NCBI GenBank assembly: GCA_022315425.1
Contig: JAIUPT010000034.1
Span: 496,001-560,000, forward strand
Source: Pseudevernia furfuracea
Taxonomy: Eukaryota > Ascomycota > Lecanoromycetes > Lecanorales > Parmeliaceae
Direction: 5' to 3'
DNA: 64,000 bases
Numbering within the stretch: the stretch's first letter is position 1; each line of letters begins with the position of its first letter. The notes under the pieces were generated by a model. That model did no database searches. It was not told the origin of the DNA and saw nothing but the letters and a program-made list of their open reading frames with translations. This document shows, piece after piece, positions 47,367-57,518 of this stretch. Position numbers and translations under genes: made by a program.

Positions 47367-47515
47367 AATAAATAGTCGAATGTCGCATAATTAACAAATC
47401 AGAGTTCGATTTGAATTTGACTTAGGGTTAGGGCATGCGTCGCAAGCAATCTAATTTTTGCCTTAGAATCATGAATTTAATTCATGAGTCTATACTTGTT
47501 GTTATTATATTAAGT
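47367..47515 (-). repeat. Right terminal inverted repeat of the helicase element
   Basis: Reverse complement of the left repeat with scattered C-to-T/G-to-A differences. It includes GACTTAGGGTTAGGGCATGC and GAATTTAATTCATG. Confidence 0.75.
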
Positions 47516-48100
47516 TCGAATCGCTATTTCTCGATAAGAAGAAGAATTAAAATTATTAAACTAACTTATATAATATAAGTTTATAAGATAGACTAGAGTT
47601 ATATAATAATATAAACTTAACGAAGATATATATATTGCGTATAGTATATCTAATAATAAGACTAATTCTTAAGAAAGAGAAATTAAAAACTTGAGAGCAT
47701 AATCTCTTTAAGCTTCTAACGTTAAGACTTCGCTTAATATACGTATATCAAGCGATTCGATTACGCTCGGCAATCGTCGAACTAAATGCGATAGCTATCT
47801 CTATGAGCCCGCTGCTAACACAATCAATGAATTAATCAATCTTAAAAAACTCTATGAGAAAAGCGAAAAGAGTGTTAGTGATTCAAGAGGGTGAAATAGA
47901 ATCGATAGACGACGCGTCACGTATTAATTTTCGAGTGTCGAGTGTCGAATATCGAGTGTCGATGGGATGAAGGTCTCTTAGCTCTCATGACTACTGTAGA
48001 CAGTAGCATAAGGTTCGTAAGCAGCATCACGTATAGGTGGACCTCGTCGCCGCTCCGTACGTGTTGTTATTATTTATTTTAATAAGCAGACACGCGTAAT
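47516..48100. other. AT-rich sequence without genes
   Basis: A short GAGTGTCGA-type tandem run (about 47933-47962) is the only structure I see; the rest looks like decayed repeat. Confidence 0.4.
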
Positions 48101-48119
48101 GTGTAGAACGCTAATCCAT

Positions 48120-48238
48120 TCTAAAACTGAGAATCCCGGGGGTAGATACATCCGGCTGGGCCTTAGACGCCTGTAAAGCCCTCTGCGGGGCAACCCGTAT
48201 GGTGTCCGGTATGACTTAATCAATCAATCAATCAATCA
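48120..48238 (+). mobile_element. 3' end of a non-LTR-like retroelement with AATC tail
   Basis: A compact GC-rich block (CCCGGGGGTAGATACATCCG, CCTCTGCGGGGCAACCCG, GGTGTCCGG) ends in about five AATC units at 48218-48237. A simple tandem tail after such a block is the usual 3' end of Tad-like LINEs or SINEs in fungi. No coding part is attached, so it is 5'-truncated or a SINE. Confidence 0.55.
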
Positions 48239-48244
48239 GCGACC

Positions 48245-48634
48245 ATCAAAATAATGTGCACACCCTATCTTTCCGAATTGAAAAATCTCTCCTTCCCAGT
48301 CGAAGCAAGGATGTCGATTCACATACGCCTGTGAGCTTCTTGAGCATCTATGGCAACCGTGTCTCGGTCATTATGGGGCGCAGTGACCGCGCGGACATAC
48401 ACATCACAGAGTGAGTCTTTTCGTGTCTCACACATCGCTAGCTTAATGCACTAAGGATTCCAGGAAAGCCAGAGCGGGTAGGTGGAAAGGGGTAGCTCTC
48501 TGCCCAAGTGTTTGCTACCACTTGGTGACTGATGTTTCTTGCAGCTGCGCTGCCAAACCTCCTGGATTAACAACACAATGCTGATCTCAGATGTCTCCGA
48601 GAAGCAATTTATAGTCTTGCCAATCGATACTTGA
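48245..48634 (+). pseudogene. FHA-domain protein fragment
   Basis: A first exon-like segment reads VSFLSIYGNRVSVIMGRSDR followed by ADIHIT and a GTGAGT donor; after introns a second block reads LRCQTSWINNTMLISDVSEK and stops at TGA 48632-48634. GRSDRADI and the NNT turn are what FHA phosphothreonine-binding domains show. I could not join the parts in one frame with standard introns, and the FHA-encoding remainder of a larger protein is missing. It is probably a truncated or dispersed gene piece lying next to the retroelement tail. Confidence 0.5.
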
Positions 48635-48741
48635 CTGATCCTTGACGTACTAAGGATCTTTATGATTCCCTTTACTCGTACCAGAATCTATCGACTTAGA
48701 CCTCCGTGTTTTCGCTTGATCCATCAGTGTTTCGAGCCTTC

Positions 48742-49155
48742 TTATTCGGTCTTAGGCGGTTCCTCGTCATAGGCCAAAGCTCCAGGGGGAATGTCAATGA
48801 TGGCACTCTTGCACCAAATATGGGTTGCCTCTTTCAGGCTCAACCCCTCCAAACAGCCTCCCTTGACGCTGAACGTTTCCGCGTTCCATTCATACTTGTG
48901 TACAAGCCTGCTCCCACACTTGCTGCAGAACAAGCATTCCAGCTTCTTTCCTGACGCAGTATTGCGAATGTACACATTGATGGCGTTTGGAAGAGGCGAC
49001 TCAATATCGAAGGGTGGGAAGATCGCAGAGATTCCGAAGGCTGAGGAAGATTGATGGCGACATTCGGAGCAATGGCAAACATATACCCTCAGTGGTGCAG
49101 GCAAGGGAGTCCGAAATTTGATGGCACCACATTGACACTGAGCGTCCATGATCAA
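48742..49155 (-). CDS. GFA / CENP-V-type zinc-binding protein
   Basis: Single exon, 137 residues (135 from the second Met). The family is named after glutathione-dependent formaldehyde-activating enzyme; most fungal members have no established substrate. Zinc-ligand cysteines are all visible: C7 and C9 (CQCGAIKF), C27, C29 and C32 (CHCSEC), and C74, C77 and C80 (CLFCSKCG), followed by SRLVHKYEWN. The length is normal for a single-domain member and the frame is intact with ordinary composition. It is the only apparently functional gene in the last 46 kb and lies between transposon remains, facing the FHA fragment. Confidence 0.88.
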   Translation of the reverse strand: MIMDAQCQCGAIKFRTPLPAPLRVYVCHCSECRHQSSSAFGISAIFPPFDIESPLPNAINVYIRNTASGKKLECLFCSKCGSRLVHKYEWNAETFSVKGGCLEGLSLKEATHIWCKSAIIDIPPGALAYDEEPPKTE

Positions 49156-50116
49156 TTAAGAAGTAACAGCCCCGATAAATAGCCTTGTTGATCTATCGCG
49201 CCACCTGATATCTTGGTTGATGATATCTTCGCAGGGAAATTCGTGCACAACGTCCTTTTCGACTCTGTGATGGACGGTTACCGCGGATGACCTTGAGCAC
49301 TGATCATGCCAAACAATACAGACACTTAAATTGTTTGAGCTCTACTAGCCCCAGATGAACCTGACGTTCAAAAAGTGCTGCACTTTTGGAAATCAGGATG
49401 CTAGGATCTTAGTCAGACTTGCCCTCAAACGCTAGCTTCAATAGGTAGGTGGCTGACTTACGACTGTTCTTTTTGTAACGTTCATTCCGCAAGCTTATCC
49501 TTACTCGTCCCTCATAATCTGCCAGCATCCAGGCTCTCCACAAATCTCTTGTGAGTATCTCTGTTACAGCGAACGTGGAAGCAAAATTCAAAAGGTTATT
49601 GCTCAATAACCTAATCCGCGATCCAAGTCTACCGGAATTGGACCATGCTAGTATCAGGTCATTCGAGACCACTGCCCTTGAGCCTTCATTCAAAGTATCT
49701 TTGAGTGCGGGTGTTCAGGTGTTCTCGGTAGGTTTTGTTTCATTCCCAGTTGAAAGCGTGCGTTTTTACTATTGGACGATAACTACCCTCGATCAAGCTC
49801 CCTACGAGCGAGCGACACGAAAAGCTCATGATAAGAAGTAAAGGCTATATGCATAACAGAGAGCTCTTGTTAAATCCTTATTCCTGCCACAGCTGACTAG
49901 TCCCTCCAGACCCTGGAGCCCGAATACGCCTCCTTCGGCGAGGCTCAGATCAGGGCACAATAGGGAGGTTTAGCCACGATTTTCATAAACCAACAGGGTA
50001 ACTCTCTAAAAATCTAACTAAATTGGATAAGCATTAGCCCTAGATGCTAATTCTTAGCCCCAAAGTCAATTATCTTATGAAACTAAGATACTTTTCATAT
50101 TATGAAAAGGCTGGCC
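49156..50116. other. Normal-composition island without an assigned gene
   Basis: Frames of about 95 codons overlap on both strands at 49409-49841 (the minus one includes RNLLNFASTF-like and RDLWRAWMLADYEGR text). One of them may be a remnant of a real gene, but I recognise no family and cannot choose the strand. The end (about 49880-49970) is GC-richer with CCTCCTTCGGCGAGG. Confidence 0.35.
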
Positions 50117-50172
50117 CTAGACGTATACCCTCTTCTTACTAGCCGTATACCCCCATGTTTACTAGGCGTATA
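50117..50172 (+). repeat. Three direct repeats of CTAGNCGTATAC type
   Basis: CTAGACGTATACCC, CTAGCCGTATACCC and CTAGGCGTATACTA at 50117, 50139 and 50162, about 22 bases apart. Their layout resembles the TTAGGCGTACAGCCC units in the ends of the Mutator-like element, so this may be a lone end of a related element. Confidence 0.6.
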
Positions 50173-50334
50173 CTATCAAAATCTCCATGTCCTTTTCACT
50201 TTAGTAACCCGGCGCTCGGGATTACTAAGCTTAAGTCCGGCGCTAGCCGATATAAATTTTGTATACGACTTCTCGCTGCACTTAGAACTTCAATCAATTA
50301 ACGTGTTTCACATCTATAATTTTAATAGATTATA

Positions 50335-51351
50335 AGCTCGAACGTAAAATATCTTTTAGTAGTACTATATCAAAAGTTATTCGTTGACTTATTTAAGATA
50401 TTTTAATTAAATTAAGAGTCTTAGTACGTCTGTTACTCTATTCGTAAAAATCGTATCGCGAGCGAGTAGTCTTATACTATAACGAACATAAAATTAGTGT
50501 TATTAAGTCTAAAATATCAGTCGAAAGAAAGAATATAAAAATAAGTTTAATTCTAAAATTTAGCGTAAAGCGTAAAGCGCAAAAACGTTAATATTATATT
50601 ATTAGTCGTAAGAAACGAATCGCGCGCTAAGATCAATTAAATTATAAGCGATATTATTTCGTTTATAAATTAAGCTAAGCAGACGACTATTATAATAATA
50701 AACGACTATTATAATCGCAAAGATATTATTTAATTATTAACGTAAGAGTGCTATTAAGCTATTAAGATATTATTAAGATATTAAATCGTAAAGATATTAT
50801 TTAATTATCAACGTAAGAGTGTTATTAAACTATTAAGATGTTATTAAGTTATCGATCGATTATAAAGATGTTACTTAAGTAGTTATTAACGTAAGAATAT
50901 TATTAAGCTATTAAGATACTAATTATTAAGTTATTAACGTAAGATATTATTAAGTTATCGTAAGAGCGCAAGTTATCAAAATTGTATTATTTATATTATT
51001 CTTGAGTCGTAATTAAGCTTTATAATCAAAGCGTTATACACGAAAGAACGATATATTATACACGAAAGAGCGATGTGTTATTACACTCTTTCGTTCTTAC
51101 GACTCGCGTTTTATGTTTTCGCGATTCGCTATCTTAGCTCTTAAGCATTAATAATAACAACAATAATACTATCGTTGTCTCGATAAGTGTCGTCTCTTTT
51201 AATAAAGATTTAAGCGCGAAGAATTTAAGAACATTAAGATCGTATAAAATATTTTACGTAATAAAATATTTATATATCGTCTTCTACGTTCTTTATAAGA
51301 ATAAAAATATTTACGTTTACGTTCAACGAGACGTCGAGCGACGACGTAATA
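50335..51351. other. Extremely AT-rich low-complexity stretch
   Basis: It contains recurring TATTAAGATATTATTAAG and AACGTAAGAGTG phrases (about 50720-50960), a degenerate tandem array produced by decay of a repeat. No gene. Confidence 0.45.
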
Positions 51352-52150
51352 TATGTTATGACTAATGTCATGATATGAAAAGAAGATGCATTTTCTGTTA
51401 TCTAGAAATCTGTCTAAGTGAGCATGAGAGAAGCTAGTATATATTTGATCTAGACTCTTCGAAAGCAAGAAAAGAGCTAGTCTTCTGTGAAAGACTTTCG
51501 TTAGAAAAGAGTCTTCTACGAAAGGCTTTCGTAGTCTCACATATTAAATGTCAATAAAGAAAAAATAAAGTCAGCGTTCTCGCTGATAGTTATAGCATAA
51601 GCAAAACAAGCAAATTAACATTAAGTTAGATCTGTGAAAGACTTTATATATTCTTTCGCGACTTTTCTCTCTCTCGCTTAGACGATTACGATTGTAATTG
51701 CGATTATAATATAGTTCTAACACTCTTGTCTCGACGTGTTATAAATAGTAATGTTTAATGACGTTCGTATTCGACTATGAGCTTCTGTGTCTTTGATAGA
51801 TTCTCGATCTTATATTATATATTATGCTCATGTTCTTAGTTCTTTTAATATAATAAATACTTAGATTTGTCACGCGTGATTCGCTTGCGTAAGATTTTAT
51901 TAATTTCGATATTATTTTCGTCGTTAAAGTCGTCTTCGTTATATACGAGCGATAACTTTTTATTGATCTTTTTCTTATACGAATCTGAGACATCTATTAT
52001 GATAACGACTGTTGATTTTAAGTGAGCTATGAAGATCACTGAGTGTATACGTATAATAAATAATAGTTATAGTCGATACGTTAAGAATTTAATCTTAATT
52101 AGAATCTTAAAGAATTCGACGCGTTATTGTAATAGCTTACGATTAGATAG
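51352..52150 (+). repeat. Dispersed repeat R, copy 2
   Basis: Same orientation and same start (TGTTATGACTAATGTCATGA) as 20300-21140. They diverge mostly by transitions. Confidence 0.6.
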
Positions 52151-53512
52151 ACTCGAAATCGTATAATTATAATATAGCTTAAGATAGACTTTATCTTCTT
52201 TCTTAAGACTTAATGCTTAATGCTTAGTGTTATACTTCGCTTTTATAAAGATAGACGTAAAAATTATAACATTATTCGATTTCTCTCGTTTGATCAAGCG
52301 AAGTTAACGAAAGACTTTTTTAAATAAATCTAAGTCATAAAGAAGTAGACTAATAACGTTATTAATTCTAAAATTATAACATAAATCATTAAGAGCTAGA
52401 GTAATAACGATGTTTAAAGAATTGTTAATAGTAGTCTAAATGTACGACAATATTTTATTTTATTCGATCTCGAGATTAACAAAGAGATAAAAGCGTAAGA
52501 CTATTTCGATAGTTTGATTGATACGCTTAGATTGATCGTTTATCTGAGAATAATAAACGATAAAGATTAGAAATTTGATATTTAATTTATTAAAGATCTT
52601 CTTTCAGAAGACGAATATAAAGCGTATATCTCTATCGCTGATTATGCTTCTTAATATGTTTTAATTATATTATAATAAAGTACGAAGTATCATCTCGACT
52701 CATTGTGAGACGAATTAAGTTTTCTTATCTAATACGATGAGATTTCGTTTAATAGTCTTATATGTTATAATAAGTAAATAATCGTTTTCGATCTTGATAA
52801 AAAATAGTGTAATAATGAAATTCATTGTTATAATATGAAAAGGAATAAATAAAGCGATGATTAAAACAAGTAATTCATAAGGCTTATGTCTCTTGATCTA
52901 ATTAAGTTAATAGACGAGATAGTGCGTTATGTATATGCGTAGATTCTTAAATAGATATCAAATAAACACTATATGTGACAGTCTATTATGACATCTGTGA
53001 TAATATTTATGACTAGATATGTTATATGTCTACTCGAACCTTTTTTATTTTATTAATGACGGTATATAAAGACGTTATATACTCTCATCGTTGATATAAT
53101 AGATGAGACCCTCTCGTAGCATAAACGATATTTTTGATATATGCTTCGACTCTATTCGAGTAGTAGACTCGTCTGCGAAAGAATTTATTTTAGACTCTAT
53201 TTAAGTAATAGACTCGTCTGTAAAAGACTTTAACGTAATATTCTTTATCGTCGAAGACTTTAGCATAACAAGAAGTCTTTCTTAATAAGAATTCTTAATA
53301 TAATCCTGCTTAAGCATTGGCAAATCGGGAACCCACGCGAGAATTTCAGAGTTGCGCATTCTGCATTTTCCGCATTTTGCGCACGGTGCGCATTTTTTTT
53401 AAGAAGTTGCCTCGGGGCTATCGGGAGCGGCCTCGGAAGTTATCTCAAATATCGAATATGTTCTCTCATCAAAAATTTTAAGTTTTTAAAGTTTCGAATA
53501 ATTCGCTTAGTA
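52151..53512. other. AT-rich decayed sequence with a small GC-rich island
   Basis: No protein recognised. At about 53330-53445 a less AT-rich patch carries repeated GCGCATT/CATTTTGCGCAC motifs and CCTCGGGGCTATCGGG. A patch with similar words (GCGCAAAATGCGCCTCGGGC) lies on the other side of the Mutator-like element at 57690-57820. Confidence 0.4.
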
Positions 53513-53520
53513 TATATAGA
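53513..53520. repeat. Target-site duplication of the Mutator-like element (left)
   Basis: TATATAGA, repeated exactly at 57519-57526 on the other side. Confidence 0.85.
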
Positions 53521-53702
53521 GGCGGCCATTAGGCGTACAGCCCCATCCTGTTAGGCGTACAGCCTCTACATTATTACGCGTACAGCCCCAAGTTTGTTCC
53601 GCGTACAGCCTCTCAAATGTAATTAGCTTCTGCGGGCGCTAGTCCGATAAGGTATAAATCTCGTATATTCGAAAGACTTTCTTGATAGAATAATTCACTC
53701 TT
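53521..53702 (+). repeat. Left TIR of the MULE
   Basis: Units at about 53532, 53554, 53577 and 53599 (AGGCGTACAGCCCC, AGGCGTACAGCCTC, CGCGTACAGCCCC, CGCGTACAGCCTC), roughly 22 bases apart. Confidence 0.88.
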
Positions 53703-53778
53703 CTCTCTTTATACAAATCTATCAAATCTATTATTCTTCTTTTAAATCGATATCTAATAGTCTTGAACTCACCCTCTA

Positions 53779-56550
53779 ATGATTGAACGAATGTCAGCAT
53801 TGATACGCTTATTCTACGCATCAATCAACACGCAGAATCGTAAGACTACGTCGTTATCAAACAGCGTATTATTGCTTTCAAAGATGATATTGTCAAGAAG
53901 ATCTGAATTCGTTGCGACCGAGATGAAAAAGAAGAGAAAAACAGCAAGACTATTAAAAAGCGTATTATCTCTAGTCGATTGTCGAACTATTCCTTTCAGG
54001 CAATTGCTCAGCGCATCAGAATTCAAGAGATTCAGACGAATTACACTCTGACGACAATAGATCCTACTCACAATCATAACTATATTCTAACTAAGTCTTA
54101 TTCAGTTATACGAAAAATTGTCATAACTGAAGAGGTTCGCAATAATATTATTAGTCAGACAATTAATAGATAGCGATTAAAACAGATTCTTATATTCTTA
54201 CGTCTACGTCGCGATGCGAACGAAAAGAATTCAATCTTCAAGTCACAGAATATCTACAACGTCAAGTTCAAGGCTAGAAGCGAGGCTCTTAAATCTTTAA
54301 TATCTATACAGGCATTAATGCGATAGCTTCATTGTCGTGAGAATTAATTCGTACGCTTTGTGAAGAACCTCATTACAGAGCGACTGAAGCATCTCTTTTT
54401 CTATAGAAAGTCGTCACAATTGATCTTGCGACTTAATTGAAAGATACTAATTCTTGATGCGACGTACAAAATCAACAAATACAAGCTTCCATTGTTCATA
54501 ATCATCGAAGTCATCGCGCTGAATACGTTATTCTATATGACCTTTGTCTTCATGAAATTCGAGCATATTCTAGACTACTTGTGAATAATGAAACAACTAA
54601 AGGCCTTATATAACGAACTCGATATTTCGTATTCTGACGTTCTTATCATCGACTCGCAATCTTTCTTGATCAATGCTTATGTTACAATTTTTTCACACGT
54701 CTCACATATACTCTATATCTGACACATTAACAACAACATTATCGAAAACTGCAGAAAGTGATTTGACACATAGAAGAATTTTGACGTCTTCAAAAAGAAT
54801 TAAAATCGTGTGCTGTACGCAAAGATCGAGAAAGAATTCGATTATAAATAAGATATATTATAAGAAGACTACATCAGCGACTATCTCATGATGATTGAAT
54901 ATATTGTCGACAAGCTGATTTCTCGAAAGAAGAAATTCGTGACCTTCTGAGTCAATCAGATTCTCTCTTTTAATAATCGTGTTATCTTACGAGACGAATC
55001 AAACAATAAGAAGCTTAAAAAGAAGTTATATGACTTCTCTGTGAGTAGGTTTGATATGAATACGCCCGTATAATAAGACTTGATAGCTAATTTAGCGAGT
55101 AGATGATTTAAAGATAGTAATTTAGATTATTGACGTTATGCTTATGAACGAGCATTATGACTATAATATGAAATTGAGCGAGGCCAGAATACGTCTACCG
55201 TTACACGTCAAAAAGGCTTTTTTTCGCGATCTCCTTATCAAGGTCTCGTTATTTGTTCTTAAGCAAATGTTATCGCACTACAAGAAAGCTATCAGTCATG
55301 AGATGAAGTTATGCACGAAACAATTCATCACGATAATGAGCCTTTTATGCTCGCATTTGATGGAACAACGTATGTCAGAGAGAACTGAGGTGTTGAAACT
55401 TGACGATATTTATTCTCATTGACGAATCGATAAGGAGAATGAGAATGAGAATGGACGCGAAGAGGCTATGAATGAGTTTCTACATATTAACGAGCCTGCT
55501 GTAGCGAAGTTTTTAGGTCGACCTTCTGAAGTCAGAAATAAGAAAAAACGCACTCGTCAATAAGTCTTCGAGGACTTTACACAGCGCGAACCTTTCGAAT
55601 TTGAGTACGTGTAGATTCACGTTGAGACTCAACGACAGCGACAGTTAACAAGTTAGATAGTCTTAATTGCTATGAACGGAACTTCACAAAGCGATGTCAT
55701 AGACGCGTTACGAGACGATGAGGCTGAATAGAAGGATGAGGCTGAATAGAAGAATAAGACTGAATAGGAGAATAAGGCTGAACAGGAGGATGAGGCTGAA
55801 CAGGAGGATGAGGCTGAATAGGAGGATGAGGAGGCTGGGCAAAAGAAAGCTATTGACGACTCTGATGACTCTGACGACTTTGGCTGGGGCTTCACGGACG
55901 ATCAAATGATTCAATTGGCTCTATTCGAGGATTCTCAGCTTAAAGAACGAAGAATGCGACTTTAGAACGCAAAGACTAATTACGATAAACGACTATAGAA
56001 GTCTCTTAATAATTATATACGCAATGCACAACGAGAGACATAAAGAGATTCTGAAGCTTGAAAAGAAGAAATAATCAAATGACGAACACTGTGGGCTCAA
56101 CAGGTACGTTATAAGCTTATCAGAAAACAGTACTATCAAGCGATGAATTTGAACGATATATCTCTATCTCCTCGATTCGATAACTTCATTTATAGACTGG
56201 GCGATTCTTCTAAACAATTCAGATCTATCGTAGAACGACTTCACAGCTGAGCTATTTATGACGCTAATAAGAAAGAGGAGTTGAATTCATTAAGACACTC
56301 GTTAGAGCGAGTGCTGAACTATTGAAAGAAACACGATCCTGTACGTGAAATGTCTACGAATCCTCTTGAATAAGTATCTATTTTACAAGCTGCAGCTATA
56401 GCGAGACATTAATCTATGATTACACTCTTAAGTAGATCTCTTGCTTAGTCATCGCGACGATTAGAGTTTATAAGAGGAGGTTCTACGTTATCAAGAGGCG
56501 AGGGATCACGTGAGGGGATATGAGGTGGACGTGAAGACTCTAAATTAGTC
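53779..56550 (+). pseudogene. MULE transposase, RIP-inactivated
   Basis: Near 54440-54640 the frame gives LILDATYKINKYKLPLFIII, then VIALNTLFYMTFVFMKFE and MKQLKALYNELDISYSDVLI followed by IDSQSFLINA, the D...D core of the MULE domain (DxTYKTN; TDRxxALxNA). HIN-like text follows at about 54720. Later parts include acidic Glu/Asp repeats (about 55715-55830, DEAEQEDEAE) and a region reading GWGFTDDQMIQLALFEDSQL. Stops at former Gln and Trp codons break the frame everywhere; the longest open piece is under 100 codons. Confidence 0.8.
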
Positions 56551-57338
56551 TAACAGTAGAGTATTAAATAGATAAGCATTTGATTTATTTCGCGCTAAAA
56601 TCAGAGTCTGATTCGACTAATAATCGAACATAGTGTTTTTGAGTTATTTGAGTTCATAACAATTCTTCTTTCTTTCACCTCAGATATCTAACATCTAACG
56701 ACTAATCACTCTTCATTAAGCTCTATCAAGTTACTTTCTCATTTTATTCTTCTTTATCGATTTCTTCTTTCGCCTTTCTCTTTTTATTTAGCATTATTTA
56801 GAGTCACTACAGATAGTATAAGCTGACAAGAGATGATTCTGAAGCTTCGTCACGGGCGTATTATATCTCATCTCTGTATTATTCTCTTTTTAGATAAGAC
56901 TCGCGTATAAGAATCTGTTAATAAGTCGTATGACGAGGTGTTTTTGACACGGTTTAGTTCTCTAATGCGCAATGTGCAAAGAGTACAATTATAGAGCTTC
57001 ATTTTATCAATTTTTTTTTAAAAGCTCTCGATATAGAGATTTTGTTAAATTTTCTCAAAGGCTGTTACGACATATTTCAACTTTCATCTTCGTTTAGTGA
57101 GAAATGCACTTATTGATGTTTAAATTTGAGTTTGATAGTCGCTATAGTAAAATAGAAGAGAAGACGTTCTGTCAAATTATTGCGAAGTGTTATGTACATA
57201 GATAATTAATGCAGAAGCTTCTCTTAATTATCGCGTTTTACTACACTCACGATTCGTTTTATACTTGCTCTTCACATAAAAGACGATTCGAGTTATTCTA
57301 TTTTACTCTGATAGATAGAGCTTCTTTGATAAAGTGAG

Positions 57339-57518
57339 GAGTAAAATATTCTATCGAGAAAGTCTTTCGAATATACGGGATTTATATTCTATCGGGCTAG
57401 CGCCCGCAGAAGCTAATTATATTTGGGGGGCTGTACGCGGAACAAACTTGGGGCTGTACGCGAAACAAACTTGGGGCTGTACGCGTAATAAGGTGGGGCT
57501 GTACGCCTAATGGCCGCC
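57339..57518 (-). repeat. Right TIR of the MULE
   Basis: Inverted counterpart with four GGGGCTGTACGCG-type units at about 57427, 57449, 57471 and 57494. Confidence 0.88.

Larger units (their letters stand above)
45278..47515. mobile_element. Element with long terminal inverted repeats around a helicase fragment
   Basis: Inverted repeats of about 140-150 bases lie at both ends. Each includes the near-palindrome CATGAATTAAATTCATG at the outer side, GCTTGCGACGCATG, CCCTAACCCTAAGTC and an AGTCGAAT block. The body (45.44-47.05 kb) has normal base composition and largely open frames, unlike everything around it. It carries the C-terminal part of a Pif1/Helitron-type helicase and a Ser/Pro-rich frame, both on the minus strand. 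Helitrons lack long TIRs and cut-and-paste elements lack such helicases, so the type is unresolved. Confidence 0.65.
53521..57518 (+). mobile_element. Mutator-like element (MULE) with structured TIRs
   Basis: 3998 bases with terminal inverted repeats of about 180 bases and an 8-bp duplication TATATAGA, the size expected for Mutator elements. The TIR begins GGCGGCCATTAGGCGTACAG and holds four spaced copies of a GGCGTACAGCCCC-like unit, then a conserved stretch with GCTTCTGCGGGCGCTAG and GAAAGACTTTC. It encodes one degraded MULE transposase. The TIR cores kept their CpA sites much better than the interior. Confidence 0.9.

Noticed and set aside
53532..53612. Evenly spaced short repeats resembling a CRISPR array.
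   Set aside because: Eukaryotic context, only four units with variable ends, mirrored in the opposite TIR; they are transposon end sites.
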